The notes beneath the pieces are model-generated. The model did no database searches and was not told where the DNA came from. It worked only from the letters and a program-made list of their open reading frames with translations. Below, one piece after another: positions 15,781 through 18,864 of a stretch of 18,864 nt of DNA; within the stretch, counting starts at the first letter, position 1; the number at the start of each line of letters is the position of its first letter. Source of the stretch: Gaopeijia sp032250675 (GTDB lineage: Bacteria; Gemmatimonadota; Gemmatimonadetes; Longimicrobiales; Gaopeijiaceae); contig JAVVEY010000058.1 of assembly GCA_032250675.1 (NCBI GenBank), positions 1-18,864 of the forward strand, read 5' to 3'. The translations under genes and the position numbers were made by a program.

Positions 15781-15796
15781 GACACCGCGGGGTGTC
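15781..15796 (-). other. Perfect inverted repeat at the rnr stop codon
   Basis: The RNA reads GACACC CCGC GGUGUC, a 6-bp stem with a 4-nt loop that starts inside the rnr stop codon. No U-run follows, so termination is unlikely. It could limit read-through or tune entry into the GGDEF gene 38 nt further on. Confidence 0.35.
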
Positions 15797-17930
15797 AAAC
15801 CACTTCATTGCCGCTTGCGATCAGAACGAAATCAAGGTGTCGCTCCTCGCGGTCGACGCGGGCGACCCGGACCCGGACGCGATCTCCGAGTCGAATCTGA
15901 CGTCCGCTCCTCCTTCCCACCAGCGCGTAGTCCGCCTCCCGAAACTCGTAATAATCGTCGTCGAGCGCACTCACATGAACAAGCCCGTCAACGAGGATCT
16001 CATCGAGCTGTACGAAGGCTCCGAAGGCCTTCACGCCAGAGATGGTTCCGTCGAAGAGGTCGCCGAGGTGCTCTTCCATGAACTCGATCTTCTTCATCTC
16101 GACCGAGTCGCGCTCGGCGGAGGTTGCGATCTCTTCTCGAAGCGAAGCGTGTGCCGCGACGTCATCGAGTTCCTCGAATGCGCCAGCGTCGGGGCGTTCA
16201 CCATCGATCAGTGTTCGGACGATCGCTCGGTGGGTCACGAGGTCGGGGTAGCGGCGGATCGGCGAGGTGAAGTGCGCATACGTCTCGAGCGCGAGTCCGA
16301 AGTGGCCGAGATTCTCGGCGGAGTACCTCGCGCGTTGCATCGAGCGCAGGACCATGGTCGAGACGAGGCGTTCCTCCGGGCGGCCTGCCACGGCGTCAAG
16401 CACCCGGCGCAGCGCTTTCGCGTCCACCCTCGAGCGGGAGGGGAGCGTATAGCCGAAGCGCGCGAGGAGCTCGGCGAGTTGTCCGGAGCGTTCGCTGGTG
16501 GGGGCTTCATGCACTCGATAGAGGACCGGCAGCCCGCGCGCTTCGCCCGCCCCTGCCACGATCTCGTTGGCGAGCAGCATGAAGTCCTCGACGATCTCGT
16601 GGGCTTCGAGGCGCTGCACGACTTCGATCGAGATCGGTCGACCCTCGTCATCGAGGTGCACACGGGACTCGGGGAGGTCGAAGTCGAGAGCACCGCGCGC
16701 CGTTCGGGCCGTACGGAGGGTGCGAGCGACGCGTGCGAGATCACGCAGGTCGAGGTCCGTGTCGGCGTCGACCGACCCCTCTTCGTCCAGGACGGCCTGA
16801 ACATCCTCGTAGGCGAGGCGATGTCGGCTCCGGATCAACGAGCGTGTGAATCGATGCGATTCGACCGTCCCATTCCGATCGACTTCCACGAAGAGCGATA
16901 TCGTGAAGCGGTCCTCCCCGGGCAGAAGCGAACAGAGATCCGACGAGAGGGTGTGCGGAAGCATCGGTACCACGCGGTCGACGAGGTAGACGCTCGTGCC
17001 CCGCGCGCGTGCTTCACGATCGAGAAGGGAATCGGGCCGAACATACCACGACACATCGGCGATATGGATCCCCACCCGGGTCCGTCCTCCATCGAGGCGC
17101 TCCAGCGAGAGCGCATCGTCGTGATCCTTCGCGGACGCCGGGTCGATCGTCAGGGCGCGAAGGGCCCGCAGATCCTCCCGTCCCTCCATCGGAGCGGGAC
17201 GTCCGCCGCTCTCGACGATGCGACGCGCTTCGCTTTCGATCCCGGGAGGGAATACGGCAGGCAGACCATGTTCGTGAACCACCGAAAGCACATCGACTCC
17301 GGGATCACCCAGGCGGCCGAGCACCTCGATCACCTCTCCGACAGGACCCCGTCCTCGCGGACCGTAGCCGGTGATGCGCACCCGCACCACATCGCCCTCG
17401 ACCGCCTCTCCCTCGTCCCCCGGAGGAATGACCAGATCATTCTTCACCCGTGGATCGCGAGGAACCGCAAAGGCTGCTCGGCGTCCCTCGTGAAAGACCG
17501 CCACGATCGCATCCCGCTCCCGCGTCAGTATCCGGATCACCCGACCCACAGGCTTGCGGCCCGGCGGATGACTCTCCACCCGCACGACCACCCGGTCCCC
17601 ATCGAGAGCCGAGTCGAGGTCGCGTTGCGGTACGAAGACCTCGTCGCCGCTCTCCTCGCTGCGTACGAAGCCATCACCGCGTCGGATGAGCGAGACGCGA
17701 CCGGTCACGAGAGAGATCCGCTCGGGGACCGCGTACCGTCCCCCCTTCACGCGGTAGAGACGCCCCGACTGCGCGAGTTCAGCCAGACGTGCCTTCAATG
17801 CCCGGTACTTCTGCGTGGGCAGATCGAGCGCCCGCGCGACCGCCTTGGGCTTCATCGGCCCCCGACGAGAATTACGGATCACGCCAAGGAGCGCGGCCTC
17901 ATCGATGCCGTCCTCACCACCGTCTACCAT
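15795..17930 (-). CDS. rnr: Ribonuclease R
   Basis: RNase R is a processive 3'-to-5' exoribonuclease that degrades structured RNA. The 711-residue product has an N-terminal winged-helix segment (about 10-65), cold-shock-type OB folds (about 72-205), the RNB catalytic domain (about 250-590) and a C-terminal S1 domain (about 628-705, GTISGVKAFGAFVQL). TIDPASAKDHDDA (261-273) holds the four metal-binding aspartates D263, D269, D271 and D272, with the same spacing as D272, D278, D280 and D281 in E. coli. HFTSPIRRYPDL is the conserved end-of-channel motif. It lacks the long Lys-rich tail of the E. coli enzyme, which explains the shorter length, and the winged helix favours RNase R over RNase II. 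ATG 17930 follows AGAGAGG by 8 nt, and a CTCTCGAGAG palindrome overlaps that site. It lies 57 nt after era. Confidence 0.95.
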   Translation of the reverse strand: MVDGGEDGIDEAALLGVIRNSRRGPMKPKAVARALDLPTQKYRALKARLAELAQSGRLYRVKGGRYAVPERISLVTGRVSLIRRGDGFVRSEESGDEVFVPQRDLDSALDGDRVVVRVESHPPGRKPVGRVIRILTRERDAIVAVFHEGRRAAFAVPRDPRVKNDLVIPPGDEGEAVEGDVVRVRITGYGPRGRGPVGEVIEVLGRLGDPGVDVLSVVHEHGLPAVFPPGIESEARRIVESGGRPAPMEGREDLRALRALTIDPASAKDHDDALSLERLDGGRTRVGIHIADVSWYVRPDSLLDREARARGTSVYLVDRVVPMLPHTLSSDLCSLLPGEDRFTISLFVEVDRNGTVESHRFTRSLIRSRHRLAYEDVQAVLDEEGSVDADTDLDLRDLARVARTLRTARTARGALDFDLPESRVHLDDEGRPISIEVVQRLEAHEIVEDFMLLANEIVAGAGEARGLPVLYRVHEAPTSERSGQLAELLARFGYTLPSRSRVDAKALRRVLDAVAGRPEERLVSTMVLRSMQRARYSAENLGHFGLALETYAHFTSPIRRYPDLVTHRAIVRTLIDGERPDAGAFEELDDVAAHASLREEIATSAERDSVEMKKIEFMEEHLGDLFDGTISGVKAFGAFVQLDEILVDGLVHVSALDDDYYEFREADYALVGRRSGRQIRLGDRVRVRVARVDREERHLDFVLIASGNEVV

Positions 17931-17987
17931 CCGTCGAGCCTCTCTCGAGAGTGTCCGTCTCGCAGGTGCAGGGGGAAATTCACGCGA

Positions 17988-18864
17988 TCACTCCGCCTCA
18001 TCGGGCACCGGGTACCCGAAGCGGGCGAGCACCCCCCGCTTCCGCCTCCACCCGGGCAGCACCTTCACCCAGAGATCGAGGTACACCCGGCGTCCCACAA
18101 GGGCCTCGATCTTCCGGCGGGCCTGAACACCCATCTCTCGAATCGCGTGTCCTCCGCGACCCAGGACGATCCCCTTCTGGGACTTCCGTTCGACATGAAG
18201 ATGTACGAGGAGATAGAGCGGATCACTCCCTTCCCTGAACTCCTCGATCCGCGGCACGACGGCCCAGGGGATCTCGTCATCGTACAGCTCGAAGACCGTC
18301 TCCCGGATCAGCTCTTCGACGAAGAAACGAACCGGCTGGGTCGCGACATCGGTTTCGGGAAAATACCAGGGCGAGGCGGGAAGCAGCTCCACGACCCGCC
18401 GCCAGAGTTCATCGATCCCGCGGCCGGTGGAGGCCGAGATCGGCTGAAAGGGGATCTGGTAGATCTCCCCGAGGTGCTGAATCCGGGCGGCCTCCTCCTC
18501 GTCCTCATCGATCAGGTCGCTCTTCGTGAGGAGTCCCATCACGGGCACCCCGGCAGCGACCTCCTCCATCGCGGCCCGGATCAGCGATTCGGGAAGAGCC
18601 CCGGGCAAGGTCGACCCATCGACGAGCACCAGAACGAGATCCGCATCCCGGAGCGCCTCGAAGGCCGAGCCGAGCATCGCCCGTTGATGGAGATCACGTA
18701 CCTCGAGAAGGCCCGGGGTGTCGACAAAGACCGCTTGAGCTGACTCTTCCGTACGGATCCCCGAGATCCGTTGCCACGTCGTCTGCGCCTTGTGCGACAC
18801 GGCGGCGAGCTTCTCGCCCACAATGGCGTTCATCAAGGTGGACTTCCCCGCATTCGGACGTCCC
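17988..18864 (-). CDS. era: GTPase Era, truncated at the window edge (N-terminus missing)
   Basis: Era is a GTPase that binds 16S rRNA near its 3' end and helps mature the 30S subunit. The 291 visible residues begin exactly at the G1 loop, GRPNAGKST, so only about 10-15 residues are missing. G2 is in KAQTTWQRI, G3 is DTPGL, G4 is TKSD (Thr in place of the common Asn of NKxD), and G5 is SAS. After about residue 175 comes the Era-specific RFFVEELIRETVFELYDDEIPWAV, followed by the KH domain with GIVLGRGGHAIREMG, the GxxG RNA-binding loop, and the closing YLDLWVKVLPGWRRK. The KH domain separates it from other Era-like GTPases such as Der. rnr follows 57 nt downstream, so two RNA-maturation genes are adjacent. 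Confidence 0.95.
   Translation of the reverse strand, partial: GRPNAGKSTLMNAIVGEKLAAVSHKAQTTWQRISGIRTEESAQAVFVDTPGLLEVRDLHQRAMLGSAFEALRDADLVLVLVDGSTLPGALPESLIRAAMEEVAAGVPVMGLLTKSDLIDEDEEEAARIQHLGEIYQIPFQPISASTGRGIDELWRRVVELLPASPWYFPETDVATQPVRFFVEELIRETVFELYDDEIPWAVVPRIEEFREGSDPLYLLVHLHVERKSQKGIVLGRGGHAIREMGVQARRKIEALVGRRVYLDLWVKVLPGWRRKRGVLARFGYPVPDEAE

Noticed and set aside
15792..18743. Plus-strand open frame of 983 codons opposite rnr and era
   Set aside because: It is antisense to two genes with full catalytic motifs, has no recognisable domain, and its composition (Arg, His, Asp, Glu, Leu rich) is what a GC-rich antisense frame produces.
1..18864. Mobile elements, CRISPR arrays, phage genes, defence islands or attachment sites
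   Set aside because: No transposase, integrase, spaced repeats or tRNA-end duplication is visible; all genes are co-directional conserved functions.

Overview
The window is an 18.9-kb stretch of high-GC bacterial chromosome in which every supported gene lies on the minus strand, so the text below reads from high to low coordinates. Gene order is era (N-terminus cut off by the window edge) - rnr - GGDEF regulator - zinc-ribbon protein - prfB - lysS - lolC/E - lolD - mcsA - mcsB - clpC - bamA - ompH/skp - lpxD - lpxC (C-terminal part cut off). There are no tRNA or rRNA genes, insertion sequences, phage genes or CRISPR arrays. Several long plus-strand open frames are antisense shadows of the real genes.

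The organism is a diderm with LPS-type lipid A (lpxC, lpxD), an outer membrane (bamA, skp) and Lol lipoprotein sorting. It also carries the McsA-McsB-ClpC protein-arginine phosphorylation module best known from Firmicutes. That combination, the GC richness and the gene order suggest Gemmatimonadota or a nearby phylum. This placement is an inference from recalled family distributions, not from a search.

Layout: (1) 18864-14686 holds era and rnr (ribosome assembly and RNA decay), then a diguanylate-cyclase-like protein with a GGDDF motif, then (14686-13721) a protein with an N-terminal zinc ribbon, an acidic linker and a conserved-looking C-terminal domain. (2) 13720-13490 is a regulatory gap with a plausible promoter, a strong terminator-like hairpin followed by a U-rich run, a second hairpin, and a good Shine-Dalgarno before a GTG start for prfB. 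(3) 13489-2236 is a seven-junction chain of overlapping or nearly touching genes: prfB (with a near-perfect RF2 programmed +1 frameshift site), lysS, lolC/E, lolD, mcsA, mcsB, clpC, bamA. (4) 2192-1 continues envelope assembly with skp, lpxD and lpxC, the last behind a 100-nt gap.

The genes combine translation functions (RF2, LysRS), inner-membrane lipoprotein release (Lol), quality control by arginine phosphorylation and Clp unfolding, and outer-membrane assembly (Bam, Skp, lipid A). The families are conserved and known; I see no clearly undescribed system. The points most worth following are the pArg/ClpC module inside an envelope operon, the self-regulating RF2 gene at the head of that coupled chain, and the uncharacterised zinc-ribbon protein.
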